From: Micromonospora cremea
GTDB taxonomy: Bacteria > Actinomycetota > Actinomycetes > Mycobacteriales > Micromonosporaceae
Length of the DNA stretch: 64,000 nt
Assembly (NCBI RefSeq): GCF_900143515.1
Contig: NZ_FSQT01000002.1
Coordinates: 1,489,501 to 1,553,500, forward strand
Direction of reading: 5' to 3'
In this document: positions 50,197 to 58,945 of the stretch, piece after piece
How the letters are laid out: every line of letters starts with the position of its first letter
Position numbering within the stretch: the first letter of the stretch is position 1
The notes under the pieces: model-generated
The model's database searches: none
What the model saw: only the letters and a program-made list of their open reading frames with translations
What the model was told of the DNA's origin: nothing
Translations under genes and position numbers: made by a program

Positions 50197-51266
50197 GACC
50201 GCTCCCGCATGGCGGAGCGGACCTGCCGGATGCCGTCCAGGACGAGCTGCTCAGCGGCGGCCAGGTGGTCCCGGGTGACCACCACCCCTCCATGGTGGGC
50301 GCGGATGAAGTCGTCGAAGGCCGCGGCGGTGGAGCGGGGCGTGAAGCCGTACTCCCGCTCCAGCCGGGTGGTGTCGACCACCCGGCCGTGCACGAAGAGA
50401 TCGACCTGGTCCAGGCCGTAGCGGCCGAAGCCCATGCTGCGGGCCAGCGCGGCAGCGCCGGAGAGGCCCGGCTCCAGCACCGGGACGGCCACACGACCGG
50501 CGCGCCGGATCGCCTGGGACAGTGAGAGCACCCCCGGGCCGGCGACGTTGTAGGTGCCGGGGTGATCCTCCACGATCGACCGGTGCAGCACCTCCAGCGC
50601 GTCGTCGAAGTGCAGGAACTGCAAGCGGGGATCGCGGCCGAAAACGGTGGGCACCAGCGGCTGCGCGAAGTAGCGGGTCAACGTCGTGTCGGCGGTCGAG
50701 CCGATGAACGGGGCGAAGCGCAGCACCGTCGCGGTGACGTCGGGTCGGCGACGCCGGAAGCCGCGGACGTACCCCTCGACGTCGAGGATGTCGCGGCCGA
50801 AACCGCCGCGCGGCACCTCGCGTGGCTCGGTCTCCTCGGTGAACACCGCCGGGTCCCGGAACGACACGCCGTACGCGGCGGTCGACGAGCGGACCACCAG
50901 CTTGCGCAGCCGGGGCGCCCGTTGACAGGCGGCGAGCAGCTGCATGGTGCCGATGACGTTCTGGTCCTTCATGGCCGACCGGCCACCGTGCTGAGGGTCG
51001 GGGGCGCTGACCAGCGCGAGGTGCACCAGCGCGTCGACGTCCAGGTCGGCGAGGAGCCCGCCGAGCGAGCCGGCGTCGACGCGGATCCGTTCGACGCGGT
51101 CCAGCAGGTCGGTGAACTCGGCGCCGGGGTCCGGCGCGTCCACCCCGATGACCCGCTCGATGCGCGGGTCGGCGGCCAGCCGGGCCGCCACGTGGGCGCC
51201 CAGGTAACGACCGACCCCGGTGACGACGACGACCCCCGGAGCACCTGAGGTGCTACCGGGGGTCAT
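50193..51266 (-). CDS. NAD-dependent epimerase/dehydratase family protein (extended SDR)
   Basis: The 357-residue protein has an extended-SDR Rossmann fold with the nucleotide motif VVVVTGVGRYLGAHVAARLA (residues about 12-31), DAPDPGAEF after the second strand and LVHLALVSAPDPQHGG. The usual catalytic YxxxK is not evident; STAAYGVSF supplies a Tyr but no Lys at the expected place, so it may be an atypical, binding-only member. I preferred the ATG at 51266 to the GTG at 51275. It is followed, with a 4-bp overlap, by the acyltransferase gene, suggesting a shared role in envelope lipid or glycan metabolism. Confidence 0.85.
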   Translation of the reverse strand: MTPGSTSGAPGVVVVTGVGRYLGAHVAARLAADPRIERVIGVDAPDPGAEFTDLLDRVERIRVDAGSLGGLLADLDVDALVHLALVSAPDPQHGGRSAMKDQNVIGTMQLLAACQRAPRLRKLVVRSSTAAYGVSFRDPAVFTEETEPREVPRGGFGRDILDVEGYVRGFRRRRPDVTATVLRFAPFIGSTADTTLTRYFAQPLVPTVFGRDPRLQFLHFDDALEVLHRSIVEDHPGTYNVAGPGVLSLSQAIRRAGRVAVPVLEPGLSGAAALARSMGFGRYGLDQVDLFVHGRVVDTTRLEREYGFTPRSTAAAFDDFIRAHHGGVVVTRDHLAAAEQLVLDGIRQVRSAMRERS

Positions 51267-51387
51267 CTGACACACCTACCCCGGCAGGAGTGATCGAGCC
51301 GGGACGACCACGGCCTGATCACCTGAGCCTCCGGAGGTCGACAGGTGGCAAGTGACGCCGGATGCCGGGCCGTGAGCCCGGCGGCGA

Positions 51388-51489
51388 TCACTTGCCGAGA
51401 CGGCGACGCTGGACGCGGGTCTTGCGCAGCAGCTTGCGGTGCTTCTTCTTAGCCATGCGCTTGCGGCGCTTCTTGACCACCGAGCCCAT
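51388..51489 (-). CDS. Ribosomal protein bS22 (AURKAIP1/COX24-domain peptide)
   Basis: The 33-residue peptide begins [19 protein letters not shown] and ends in VQRRRLGK. It is extremely basic and matches the actinobacterial small-subunit protein bS22, which lies buried in 16S rRNA near the decoding region. GAAAGG lies 7 bp before the ATG at 51489. It stands between the excisionase-type gene and the epimerase gene, the same neighbourhood as in mycobacteria by my recollection. Genes this short are easily missed. Confidence 0.93.
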   Translation of the reverse strand: MGSVVKKRRKRMAKKKHRKLLRKTRVQRRRLGK

Positions 51490-51738
51490 ACGACAGCCTT
51501 TCGATACAACGTGCGGGGCGGACCGGATGACACCACGCAGGTGGCGACGGCGACCGCTTGCGGACAACGGACCGGACCAGTCTGGGCGGCGGGGCGCACC
51601 GGTGGGGTCTCGGTCGGGCTCCAGGGTAGCCGGAGAGCGTCAGCAGGACCAACGCGCCCCCGTCGATGCCGCTTTCCGGGCGTGACCGCGGGGCCCGCAA
51701 GCTCCCGCTACGTCGCGCTCGGTGAGTGCGGCGGTGGC

Positions 51739-51948
51739 TCAGGCGGTCTCCTGAAACGCACCCCGGAGATATTCGTGCACCGCGTGCTCAGGCACCCGGA
51801 ACGACCGGCCGACCCGGACCGCGGTGAGTTCACCGCTGTGCACCAGGCGATAGACCGTCATCTTCGACACCCGCATCACCGTCGCCACCTCGGCAACGGT
51901 GAGGAACTTGACCTCCGACAGCCGTCCGTCGGACTGCGACCCGGCCAT
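51739..51948 (-). CDS. Excisionase-type helix-turn-helix DNA-binding protein
   Basis: The 69-residue protein is a single MerR/excisionase-like winged helix: KFLTVAEVATVMRVSKMTVY, then RLVHSGELTAVRVGRSFRVP and EHAVHEYLRGAF. It is similar to, but not the same as, BldC-type proteins and matches the small conserved DNA-binding protein that accompanies bS22 in many actinobacteria. There is no recombinase nearby, so it is likely a chromosomal regulator rather than a phage excisionase. ATG at 51948. It is separated from bS22 by 249 bp that contain no gene that I can see. Confidence 0.88.
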   Translation of the reverse strand: MAGSQSDGRLSEVKFLTVAEVATVMRVSKMTVYRLVHSGELTAVRVGRSFRVPEHAVHEYLRGAFQETA

Positions 51949-52174
51949 GGCTCACCGACCCATCCCATGCCCGGCGCGTGCCAACCCGACGGATGCTCCG
52001 GGCCGGGCCGGCGACGCGCGTGTTACCAGTACGGTAGCGGGGCGGCTGTGACCGGCGCGATCCCTTCGTACAACTGATCATGTTCCGGTCGCCGGTTCAC
52101 CCGATCCGCGCTCCCGGTATCTCCCCGCCTGCGTCCGCCGTCCGGTTGTTGTGCCGGTCCGTCGCGGCCGGGGC

Positions 52175-53359
52175 TCACTCTGCGCGCAGCGCGACCACCG
52201 GGTCGAGCCGGCCGGCGCGCTGCGCGGGAACCACCCCGAAGACGATGCCCACCGCCGCCGACACGCCGAACGCGAGCGCCAACGACCACCAGGTGATCGC
52301 CGCCGGGATCGGTGACAGCGCGTCCACCAGCAGTGCGGTGCCCACGCCGAGCGCCATCCCGGTCAGCCCGCCGATCGTGGTGAGCAGCACCGCCTCCAAC
52401 AGGAACTGCACACCGATATCGCGGGGACGGGCACCGACGGCCTTGCGCAGCCCGATCTCCCGCGTCCGCTCCCGGACGCTGACCAGCATGATGTTGGAGA
52501 CGCCGACCCCGCCGACGAGCAGCGAGATGCCGGCGATGGCAGCCAGCACGCCGGTGAGCACGCCGAGGATGTCGCCGAGCACGCCGAGGATCTGCTGCTG
52601 GGTGACCGCGCTGAACTCGGTGTCCGGATGCCGGCGGTTGAGCTCGGCGACGATCCGCTCGCCCAGCTCGTCGATGCGCTCCCGGTCCGGCGCCTTCACC
52701 GCGATGCCGTCCACCCGCTGAGTGCCCCAGAGCCGTTGCGCGGCGGTCACCGGCACGTGCACCTCGTCGTCCCGGTCGACGCCGAGGCTCTGCCCGAGCG
52801 GCGCGAAGACGCCGATCACCCGGAACCGCACGCCGGCCAGCGTCACCTGCTGCCCGAGCGGGTCCCGGTCGGGAAAGAGAGCGCGGGCCACCGAGTCGCC
52901 GAGCACCGCCACCCGCCGGCTGGTGTCCACGTCCGTGCCGGTGAGGTAGCGGCCCCGGGCCAGCGACCGGGTGAACACCGCCGGGGTGGTCTCCAGTACG
53001 CCCTGCACGGTGGTGAAGTCGGAGCGGGCGCCGGCCCGCGCGGTCGCCCCGGAGGCGATGGTGACCGCCACCCGATCGGGATCTCCCACCACCCGGGTGA
53101 CCGCGTCCACGTCCTTGAGCGTCAGCGGCGAGACCACCGGCGCGGTGCCCACCTCGATCCTGCCGGGGACCACCAGCAGCAGGTTGGAGCCGAGCCCCTC
53201 GACCTGCTGCTCCACCTTCTGCTTGGTGCCGGTGCCGATGGCCACCAGCAGGACCACCGAGGCCACCCCGATGATCACCCCGAGCATGGTCAGCGCGCTG
53301 CGCAAACGGTTGGCCCGTAACGCGTCCAGCGCCACCCGCCACGCCTCGGCGACCCTCAC
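52175..53359 (-). CDS. MacB/FtsX-type ABC transporter permease
   Basis: The 394-residue protein has the MacB layout: one N-terminal transmembrane helix (SALTMLGVIIGVASVVLLVA, residues about 19-39), a large extracytoplasmic MacB_PCD domain (about 60-250) and three C-terminal helices in the FtsX domain (SLLVGGVGVSNIMLVSVRER, AVLLTTIGGLTGMALGVGTA, ALAFGVSAAVGIVFGVVPAQ). It ends in the classic RLDPVVALRAE. It works mechanically with the ATPase encoded next to it rather than as a channel. The GTG at 53359 overlaps the ATPase stop. Confidence 0.92.
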   Translation of the reverse strand: MRVAEAWRVALDALRANRLRSALTMLGVIIGVASVVLLVAIGTGTKQKVEQQVEGLGSNLLLVVPGRIEVGTAPVVSPLTLKDVDAVTRVVGDPDRVAVTIASGATARAGARSDFTTVQGVLETTPAVFTRSLARGRYLTGTDVDTSRRVAVLGDSVARALFPDRDPLGQQVTLAGVRFRVIGVFAPLGQSLGVDRDDEVHVPVTAAQRLWGTQRVDGIAVKAPDRERIDELGERIVAELNRRHPDTEFSAVTQQQILGVLGDILGVLTGVLAAIAGISLLVGGVGVSNIMLVSVRERTREIGLRKAVGARPRDIGVQFLLEAVLLTTIGGLTGMALGVGTALLVDALSPIPAAITWWSLALAFGVSAAVGIVFGVVPAQRAGRLDPVVALRAE

Positions 53360-54285
53360 GACTCGCTCCCGTCGCCGGTCACCACGCCGGCGTCATCGGT
53401 CCCACGGCTGCTGACCGGCGGGTGCGGAAGGCGCCCGGTGGCTCCGGCGGCGCCACCAGAGCCACCGGACGGGTGCCCCGGGCCGCTTCCGGACACGGAC
53501 CGGGGCTCCGCGCTGGGAGCGGGGACCAGTGTCGCAGGTCGACCATGATCAACGGACAGCGGTCGATCATGCAGGTGGGTGGCGCCGTCGTCGGTGGCGC
53601 TGTCCGCCACCACCACGCCGTCGCGCATGGTGATCCGGCGGCGGGCCCGAGCCGCGACCTCCTGGTCGTGGGTGACCATCACCAGCGCCACCCCGGACTC
53701 GGCGTTCAGCAGCTCCAGCAGCTCCAGAACCGCCGCGCCCGTGACGCTGTCCAGGTTGCCGGTGGGCTCGTCGGCCAGCAGCACCGTCGGCTCGGTGACC
53801 AGCGCACGGGCGATCGCCACCCGCTGCTGCTCGCCGCCCGACATCTGGTTGGGCCGGTGGTCCAGCCGGTGCCCGAGGCCGACCCGGCCGAGCATCGCCG
53901 CGGCCCGCTCCCGGCGCTGCCGGGCCGACACACCCCGGTAGACCAGCGGCAACGCCACGTTCTCCACCGCCGAGGTACGCGGCAGCAGGTGGAACGCCTG
54001 GAAGACGAAGCCGATCGTCTCGTTGCGCAGGGTGGCCATCTCCGGCGGAGACAGGGCGTTGACGTCCCGACCGCCGATCACCAGCCGGCCCCCGGTGGGC
54101 CGGTCGAGCCCGCCGAGGAGGTGCATGAGAGTGGACTTGCCCGACCCGGACGGCCCGACCAGCGCCACGTAGTCACCCGGCCGCACGACCAGCGACACGC
54201 CGCGCAGCGCCTCGATCGACACCCCGTCCAGCTGGTACGTCCGGGACACGTCCACCGCCTCGATCGCCGGCGGGAAGCCGGTCAC
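53356..54285 (-). CDS. MacB/LolD-type ABC transporter ATPase
   Basis: The 309-residue protein has a standard ABC domain (residues 1-235): Walker [22 protein letters not shown]-loop [11 protein letters not shown], signature [18 protein letters not shown], Walker [14 protein letters not shown] and H-loop MVTHDQ. A disordered, Pro/Gly/Ser-rich C-terminal tail of about 75 residues is unusual for this family. The GTG at 54285 overlaps the stop of the membrane-fusion gene. It powers the FtsX-type permease encoded next. Confidence 0.93.
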   Translation of the reverse strand: MTGFPPAIEAVDVSRTYQLDGVSIEALRGVSLVVRPGDYVALVGPSGSGKSTLMHLLGGLDRPTGGRLVIGGRDVNALSPPEMATLRNETIGFVFQAFHLLPRTSAVENVALPLVYRGVSARQRRERAAAMLGRVGLGHRLDHRPNQMSGGEQQRVAIARALVTEPTVLLADEPTGNLDSVTGAAVLELLELLNAESGVALVMVTHDQEVAARARRRITMRDGVVVADSATDDGATHLHDRPLSVDHGRPATLVPAPSAEPRSVSGSGPGHPSGGSGGAAGATGRLPHPPVSSRGTDDAGVVTGDGSES

Positions 54286-55673
54286 CGCACCTCCTGGCCG
54301 TCGCGGACCTGGTCGGCGCCACGCACCACGACCCGGTCGCCGGCCTGCACGCCGTCGAGGATCTGCACCAGGTCCGACCCCTGGACGCCGACGGTCACCG
54401 GCGCCCGGTCCGCCCTGCCGTCGCGGACGACCCAGACGGCGTCCCGGCCGTCGGCGGAGAAGACCGCCGAGGCGGGGACGGTCACCGCGTCGGTGGCCTC
54501 GCGCACCCGCAGGTGGACGATCGCGTTCATGCCGGGGCGCGGCGTCGGGGCCGGCTCGTCCTCGGCCAGCTTCCCGGCGCCCAGCGCCAGGCGTACCCGG
54601 TAGGTGACACCGCCCTGGGCGGAGTTGGTGGGAAGCACGTCGACCGAGCGGACCGTGGCGTCGTAGCTGGCGCCGGTGACGGCGTCCAGCTCGACCGTCG
54701 CGGTCACACCGGCCCTGACCAGCAGCACGTCGGTCTCGTCCACCTCGGCCAGCAGCCCCAGCTGCCCGGTGTCCACCACCGTCAGCACCGGCGTACCAGC
54801 GGCGACCTGGCCGCCCACCGCGACCGCGTCGTCCACCCCTGCGGGTGGCCCGCCCTGGCCGGGTGCCAGCACCGACGGGTCGATCCCGGCCGCCTGGGCG
54901 CCACCGACCTGCTCGAGCAGCCCGGCGAGGCCACCGGTCGGGCCGCCGCCGCTCCGGGTGCCGCCCGGCTGCACCACCCCGGCGATCGGGGCGCGCAGGG
55001 TCAGCGCGTCGACGGTCGCCTTCGCCAGGTCGTACGCCTGCTGGGCCTGCAGCCGTTGCGCCGCGGACAGCGCGCCGACGGCGGAGTTCAGCCCGCTGAT
55101 CCCCCGCTGCACCGCTCGGACGGCCTGGTCGGCGGTGCGCGCGGCGGCGGCGTACTGCCGCTGGGCGGAGGTCACCTGGGTCAGCAGCGCGTCCCGCAGC
55201 CGCGGGTCGGCGATCTTCTCGGCGGCCTTGCGGGCCGCGTCGAACGCCTCGTCGGCGGCCTTGTCGGTGCCGCGCCGACTGCCGGTCAGGTCGCCGGTGG
55301 AGACACCCCGGCCGGCGCGCCTGGCGGCGTCCAGCGCTTCCCGGGCCTGGCGCAGCCGGGCCTGCGCCGACGGGGAGGCGACCACGGCGAGCACCTGGCC
55401 TCGCTTCACCCGCTGGCCCGGCTCGACGCGCAGGCTGGACAGGGTGCCGTCGGCGGGGGCGGTCAGGGTGGCGGCGGCGCGGGCGGTCACCGTCGCCGGC
55501 GCGTCGATCACCTCGGTGACCGGGTTGCGGGCGGCCGAGGCGAGCGTGACGGGCGGCTGGTCGTCGCCGCACGAGGCGGCGGTGGTGGCGGTGAGGACGG
55601 CGACGGCGGTCAGGGCGGTGAGCAGGCGGGGCCGCGTGACGTGGGTAGGCCGCGGCGACTGGGTGCGGCGCAC
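54282..55673 (-). CDS. HlyD/MacA-type membrane fusion lipoprotein
   Basis: The 463-residue protein has a signal peptide with lipobox-like TTAASC (Cys at about residue 32), so it is probably an exported lipoprotein. A lipoyl-like half (ATLTAPADGTLSSLRVEPGQ, then VKRGQVLAVVASPSAQ) flanks a long coiled-coil hairpin (about 90-230, rich in Ala/Arg/Gln) and a second half LVQILDGVQAGDRVVVRGAD. It fits a MacA-like partner for the ATPase and permease that follow. Actinobacteria lack a classical outer membrane, so this may feed export across the envelope to a lipid or a peptide. GTG 55673 lies 6 bp after TACGAT, so it is probably leaderless. Confidence 0.9.
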   Translation of the reverse strand: MRRTQSPRPTHVTRPRLLTALTAVAVLTATTAASCGDDQPPVTLASAARNPVTEVIDAPATVTARAAATLTAPADGTLSSLRVEPGQRVKRGQVLAVVASPSAQARLRQAREALDAARRAGRGVSTGDLTGSRRGTDKAADEAFDAARKAAEKIADPRLRDALLTQVTSAQRQYAAAARTADQAVRAVQRGISGLNSAVGALSAAQRLQAQQAYDLAKATVDALTLRAPIAGVVQPGGTRSGGGPTGGLAGLLEQVGGAQAAGIDPSVLAPGQGGPPAGVDDAVAVGGQVAAGTPVLTVVDTGQLGLLAEVDETDVLLVRAGVTATVELDAVTGASYDATVRSVDVLPTNSAQGGVTYRVRLALGAGKLAEDEPAPTPRPGMNAIVHLRVREATDAVTVPASAVFSADGRDAVWVVRDGRADRAPVTVGVQGSDLVQILDGVQAGDRVVVRGADQVRDGQEVR

Positions 55674-55714
55674 CCATCGATCGTACGGCGCACCGCCACG
55701 ACCCCCACGGGCCG

Positions 55715-57004
55715 TCAGGCGGCGGCGGCGCGGACGTACGCCACGCACTCGTCGTGCAACGTCGACCACTGCTCCCCGAACGCCTGCTCGGCGGCGACCG
55801 CGAACGTCTTGCGCTCGTGCACGACGGCCTCGAAGAAGGTGAGCAGCCGCTGCGGCCCGTACCGGTCGACGAGATGCCGGACGGCGAGGTAGCCGACGCC
55901 GTAGCTGCCGCCGACCCGATCGGCGGGGGCGTCGTCGGCGGGGGTGACGCCCTCCAGCCGGCCGTCCCAACTGCTCCGGACCAGCTTGCGCACCTGGGCG
56001 AGCCCCTCGTACCGGTCGACCGGCTGGCCACCGGCGCCCGCGTACTCGGCCAGCCCCTCCACCAGCCACCAGGTCGTCTTGCCCGGATAGCCGCGCTCGG
56101 GCAGCGAGGCGGCGTGGGTCAGTTCGTGCCGGAGCAGGTCGTCGGCGCCGCTGCTGGGCAGCCCGTCCGCGTTGAGCACCACCTCGTGGTGACCGCCGCC
56201 CACCGTCACCGCGTAGCCGCCGGTCCACTGTGGCCGTCCGCCGCCGTACCAGCGCTGCCACTCGCTGCGCCCGGCGTAGAAGATCCGGTACCGGTCCGGT
56301 GGCGACCCGTCCACCACGTACCCGTCGGCGACCTTGGCCGCCGCCTCGGCCTGCGCGAGCAGGCCGGGCAACTTGCCGCGCAGCGCCGGAGTGGTGGCCA
56401 CGATGGTCCGCGGGCCGATCGCCACGGCCAGGTCGCTGATCTCCCAGGGCCGGGTGCCGGTCTCCGCCGACCTGGACTCTTCCAGGGCGACCAGCAGGAG
56501 TTGGGCACCGTTCTCCCGCCAGCGGGTGCCGATCAGCACCGGGCTGGGGCGGCAGTCCGGGGTCACGAAGCAGTACTGGAAGCGGACCGGCAACCGCCAC
56601 TCGCCCGGTTTGCCGACGACCGGCGCCGGCAGGCCGCTCGGCTCGGCCCGCCAGACGGTGACCTTGAGCGCGCGCAGCGCGGCGAAGCGGCGGCGCAGGT
56701 CGGCCTGAGCGGCGGGCTCGGCGACGGCGAGGAAGCCGGCCCGGTCGCCGCCCAGCAGCGCCGTGGACTGGCGCTGAAGTTGGGCGGTCATCCGGTCGGC
56801 CAGCCCTCGGGCGACCGCGGTGGCCGGGTCCTCGCTCGCCGAGGCGCCGATGCGTCCAACGGTGGCCCGGCCCCCGGCCTCCCGTACCACTCCCACCACG
56901 AGCAGCGCCGGCATGCCGCAGCCCAGCAGGAGGACGATCACCACAAGCCCGGTCCACAGTGGCCAAAGCCGCCGCAGTGATGGCTGATGCACCCCGTCGG
57001 TCAC
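55715..57004 (-). CDS. Membrane-anchored gluzincin-type metallopeptidase
   Basis: The 429-residue protein has one N-terminal transmembrane helix (LWTGLVVIVLLLGCGMPALL, residues about 15-35), with the remainder outside. The zinc-binding HELTH lies at residues 293-297 and the third ligand Glu at about residue 316 in WWLVEGLAEYAGAGG, the spacing of gluzincins (M1/M4-like 'peptidase MA' proteins). It should be an outward-facing zinc protease of unknown substrate. GTG 57004 is 7 bp after TACCCT, so it is probably leaderless. It lies 41 bp upstream of the efflux operon on the same strand and may act with it. Confidence 0.85.
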   Translation of the reverse strand: MTDGVHQPSLRRLWPLWTGLVVIVLLLGCGMPALLVVGVVREAGGRATVGRIGASASEDPATAVARGLADRMTAQLQRQSTALLGGDRAGFLAVAEPAAQADLRRRFAALRALKVTVWRAEPSGLPAPVVGKPGEWRLPVRFQYCFVTPDCRPSPVLIGTRWRENGAQLLLVALEESRSAETGTRPWEISDLAVAIGPRTIVATTPALRGKLPGLLAQAEAAAKVADGYVVDGSPPDRYRIFYAGRSEWQRWYGGGRPQWTGGYAVTVGGGHHEVVLNADGLPSSGADDLLRHELTHAASLPERGYPGKTTWWLVEGLAEYAGAGGQPVDRYEGLAQVRKLVRSSWDGRLEGVTPADDAPADRVGGSYGVGYLAVRHLVDRYGPQRLLTFFEAVVHERKTFAVAAEQAFGEQWSTLHDECVAYVRAAAA

Positions 57005-57111
57005 CCGGCGAAGGGTACGACCTGCCGGCCGATCGGGCGAGGCCGGCACGACCCCGACCCACTCCGCGGACCACGGCCAGGGACGCCGCCGGGCCCGGCC
57101 AGGGGTGCCAC

Positions 57112-57450
57112 TCAGGCCGGGCGGCCGGCGCGGCGGAGCAGGATGGTGACGACCGCCCAGACGACGACTAGGGCGAGGCCGAGCCACGGCTGCCCGAGCA
57201 GGGCGAGCATCCCGCCGCCCAGCACGAACCAGCCGGCCTGGAAGGCGTGCTTGGCCGGTGGGCGCAGCGGGACCCGGGCACGAGGTGAGCCGAGGACGCC
57301 CCAGAGCCCGGCGAGCAGCAGCGGCACACCGACAGCGGCGAGCAGTCGGACGGCGGTGGGTACGTTCAGGGACCAGCCCCACCGAGCGCCGATGGCCAGG
57401 ACGGCCAACTCCAGCAGGAAGACCAGGAGCAGCCCGAACGCCCGGATCAC
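57112..57450 (-). CDS. YrdB family (DUF2568) membrane protein
   Basis: The 112-residue protein has four hydrophobic segments (FGLLLVFLLELAVLAIGARW, VRLLAAVGVPLLLAGLWGVL, AGWFVLGGGMLALLGQ and LALVVVWAVVTILL), the YrdB/DUF2568 pattern, ending in a short basic tail. Function is unknown. The GTG at 57450 overlaps the TetR stop, so it is expressed with the regulator and hydrolase. Confidence 0.82.
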   Translation of the reverse strand: MIRAFGLLLVFLLELAVLAIGARWGWSLNVPTAVRLLAAVGVPLLLAGLWGVLGSPRARVPLRPPAKHAFQAGWFVLGGGMLALLGQPWLGLALVVVWAVVTILLRRAGRPA

Positions 57451-58046
57451 GGCTGGTCCGCCTGGTCGACGATGCCGCGAGCGCGGGGCCAGGACCGGAA
57501 CGCGAGATCCATCCCGGCGACCAGTTGGTGGTACGAGCGGTCCACCTCGCGGGGCAGACCGAAGCCGCCCGCGGCCTCCAGCGACACGAATCCGTGCAGG
57601 GCGCTGCGCAGCGCCCTGGTGGCGTCCACCGCTTCTTCGCCGGTGAGCCCGTACCCGCGCAGCACCGCGTAGATGGCACCGACCGCCCGCTCGCCCGCCA
57701 CGACGTGCTCGGGGTCGGCCGGGTCGGGCACCCGCTGGGTGGCCGGGTAGCGACCGGGGTGCCGGCAGGCGTAGTCGCGGTACGCGTCGGCGACCGCCCG
57801 CAGGGCCTCCCCGCCGGAGCGGCCGACGGCGGCGTTAGTCAGCTCGGTGGCCAGCTCCGCGGTGGCCAGCGCGGAGAGCTTCTGGGTGAGCGCGTCCGCA
57901 CCCCGGACGTGCTTGTAGAGGCTGGGCAGCGCGACACCGAGTCGGCTGGCGAGCGCGGCGAGGGTGAGCTGCTGGTAGCCGACCTCGTCGGCGAGCCGGG
58001 CCGCCTCCCGCACCACGGTCTGCTGGTTGAGGCCGACCCTAGGCAC
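57447..58046 (-). CDS. TetR-family regulator with WHG-type C-terminal domain
   Basis: The 199-residue protein has an N-terminal TetR HTH (VVREAARLADEVGYQQLTLA, then ALASRLGVALPSLYKHVRG) and a C-terminal WHG-like domain (YRDYACRHPGRYPATQRVPD, then RALRSALHGFVSLEAAGGFG). Ligand unknown. It is the second gene of an operon with the hydrolase and the YrdB-like protein; the GTG at 58046 overlaps the hydrolase stop. It probably represses its own operon through the inverted repeat at 58849-58863. Confidence 0.9.
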   Translation of the reverse strand: MPRVGLNQQTVVREAARLADEVGYQQLTLAALASRLGVALPSLYKHVRGADALTQKLSALATAELATELTNAAVGRSGGEALRAVADAYRDYACRHPGRYPATQRVPDPADPEHVVAGERAVGAIYAVLRGYGLTGEEAVDATRALRSALHGFVSLEAAGGFGLPREVDRSYHQLVAGMDLAFRSWPRARGIVDQADQP

Positions 58047-58839
58047 CGGCGCACACCGCCAGGAACCCGAGCAGCTCGTCGGCGGTGCGCTGCGGCCGGT
58101 CCGCGTGCGGGTAGTGCCCGGACTCCTCGATCATCCGGGCCTCGGCGGTGCGGAACAGCCGGCGGGCCGCCCGCGCCTCGGCACCCGGGTCGGGAAAGTC
58201 CGGGTCCTTCGCACCCATCAGCACCAGCACCGGTTGCCCGACCTGCGGGGCGCGGGCGGTCCAGTGCGGCTCGACCGGCACCACCACGCCGCGCACCGCG
58301 GCCATCCGCCCGGGCTCGCGCAAGTTGGCAACCATCGACCGGCGGTAGACCGCGTCGTCGGCGGGCCGGTGCACCGGGAAGAGCGTCTTGTGGAACATCC
58401 CGAACAGTTGGGGGCTGCGCAGCACCAACGCCAGCGCCACCCGCATCACCGGGTTGAGTTTCGACTGACCGACGAACGCGCCGATCTGCACGATGCCGGC
58501 GACCAGCTCGGGCGCGTCGGTCGCGGCGAAGACCACCGCCGCCGCGCTCGACGAGCTGCCGACCAGCACGGCCGGCCCGGCGTCGAGGTCGCGGACCACA
58601 GCCAGCAGGTCTGCGCCGACCTCCGCCGGGGCGTACGTGGGCCAGCCGACGCTGGACTCCCCGTGCCCCCGAACGTCGACCGAGGCGACCCGGTGGCCGG
58701 CCGCGACCAGCAGCGGCACCAGGTGCCGGAAGCTGCCCCGGTTCTCCCCCATGCCGTGCGAGAGGACGACCAGCGGGCCTTCCCCGTGCACCTCGTACGC
58801 GATGTGTCCGTTGCCCCGCCGCACCTGGCTAACTGTCAT
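58039..58839 (-). CDS. Alpha/beta-hydrolase fold enzyme
   Basis: The 266-residue protein has the alpha/beta-hydrolase signposts: VVLSHGMGENRGSFRHLVPL (oxyanion loop), VDVRGHGESSVGWP, the nucleophile elbow VLVGSSSSAAAVVFAATD (Ser in GSSSS, where GxSxG is usual), an acidic residue in MGAKDPDFPDPG and the His in EESGHYPHADRP. It could hydrolyse an ester or lactone, and might clear the ligand of the co-transcribed TetR regulator. The ATG at 58839 lies 7 bp after TAGCTT, so it is probably leaderless; a 15-codon extension is open but overlaps the promoter. Confidence 0.87.
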   Translation of the reverse strand: MTVSQVRRGNGHIAYEVHGEGPLVVLSHGMGENRGSFRHLVPLLVAAGHRVASVDVRGHGESSVGWPTYAPAEVGADLLAVVRDLDAGPAVLVGSSSSAAAVVFAATDAPELVAGIVQIGAFVGQSKLNPVMRVALALVLRSPQLFGMFHKTLFPVHRPADDAVYRRSMVANLREPGRMAAVRGVVVPVEPHWTARAPQVGQPVLVLMGAKDPDFPDPGAEARAARRLFRTAEARMIEESGHYPHADRPQRTADELLGFLAVCAGA

Positions 58840-58846
58840 AGCCGTA

Positions 58847-58875
58847 AAGCTAGTCTCATTAGCCAGGATCGTCAA
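58847..58875 (-). promoter_or_regulatory. Promoter of the hydrolase-tetR-yrdB operon
   Basis: Leftward TTGACG (58875-58870), a 17-bp spacer and TAGCTT (58852-58847) form one of the best sigma-70-like promoters in the window. The ATG follows the -10 by 7 bp. Confidence 0.7.
58849..58863. promoter_or_regulatory. Likely TetR operator
   Basis: GCTA-GTCTCAT-TAGC, an inverted repeat with arms GCTA/TAGC, overlaps the -10 and spacer of the promoter. The position fits autorepression by the TetR-family protein encoded in the same operon. Confidence 0.45.
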
Positions 58876-58889
58876 CCCGGACACGCGAA

Positions 58890-58927
58890 ACGGGCCGGCG
58901 GGACCACACGGGTCACCGCCGGCCCGT
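58890..58927 (-). terminator. Hairpin terminator after the proline dehydrogenase gene
   Basis: ACGGGCCGGCGG (58890-58901) and CCGCCGGCCCGT (58916-58927) form a perfect 12-bp stem with a 14-nt loop, 18 bp past the stop of the leftward gene and just before the next promoter. Confidence 0.75.
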
Positions 58928-58945
58928 CGGCCCGGTCCGTCCGGA

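Noticed and set aside
51739..51948. Phage excisionase marking a second integrated element
   Set aside because: The protein resembles excisionases in fold only. There is no integrase, no direct repeat pair and the flanking genes are conserved housekeeping genes.
52175..55673. Lantibiotic or bacteriocin immunity/export cassette
   Set aside because: The MacA/ATPase/FtsX set would fit, but I found no precursor peptide or modification enzyme nearby.
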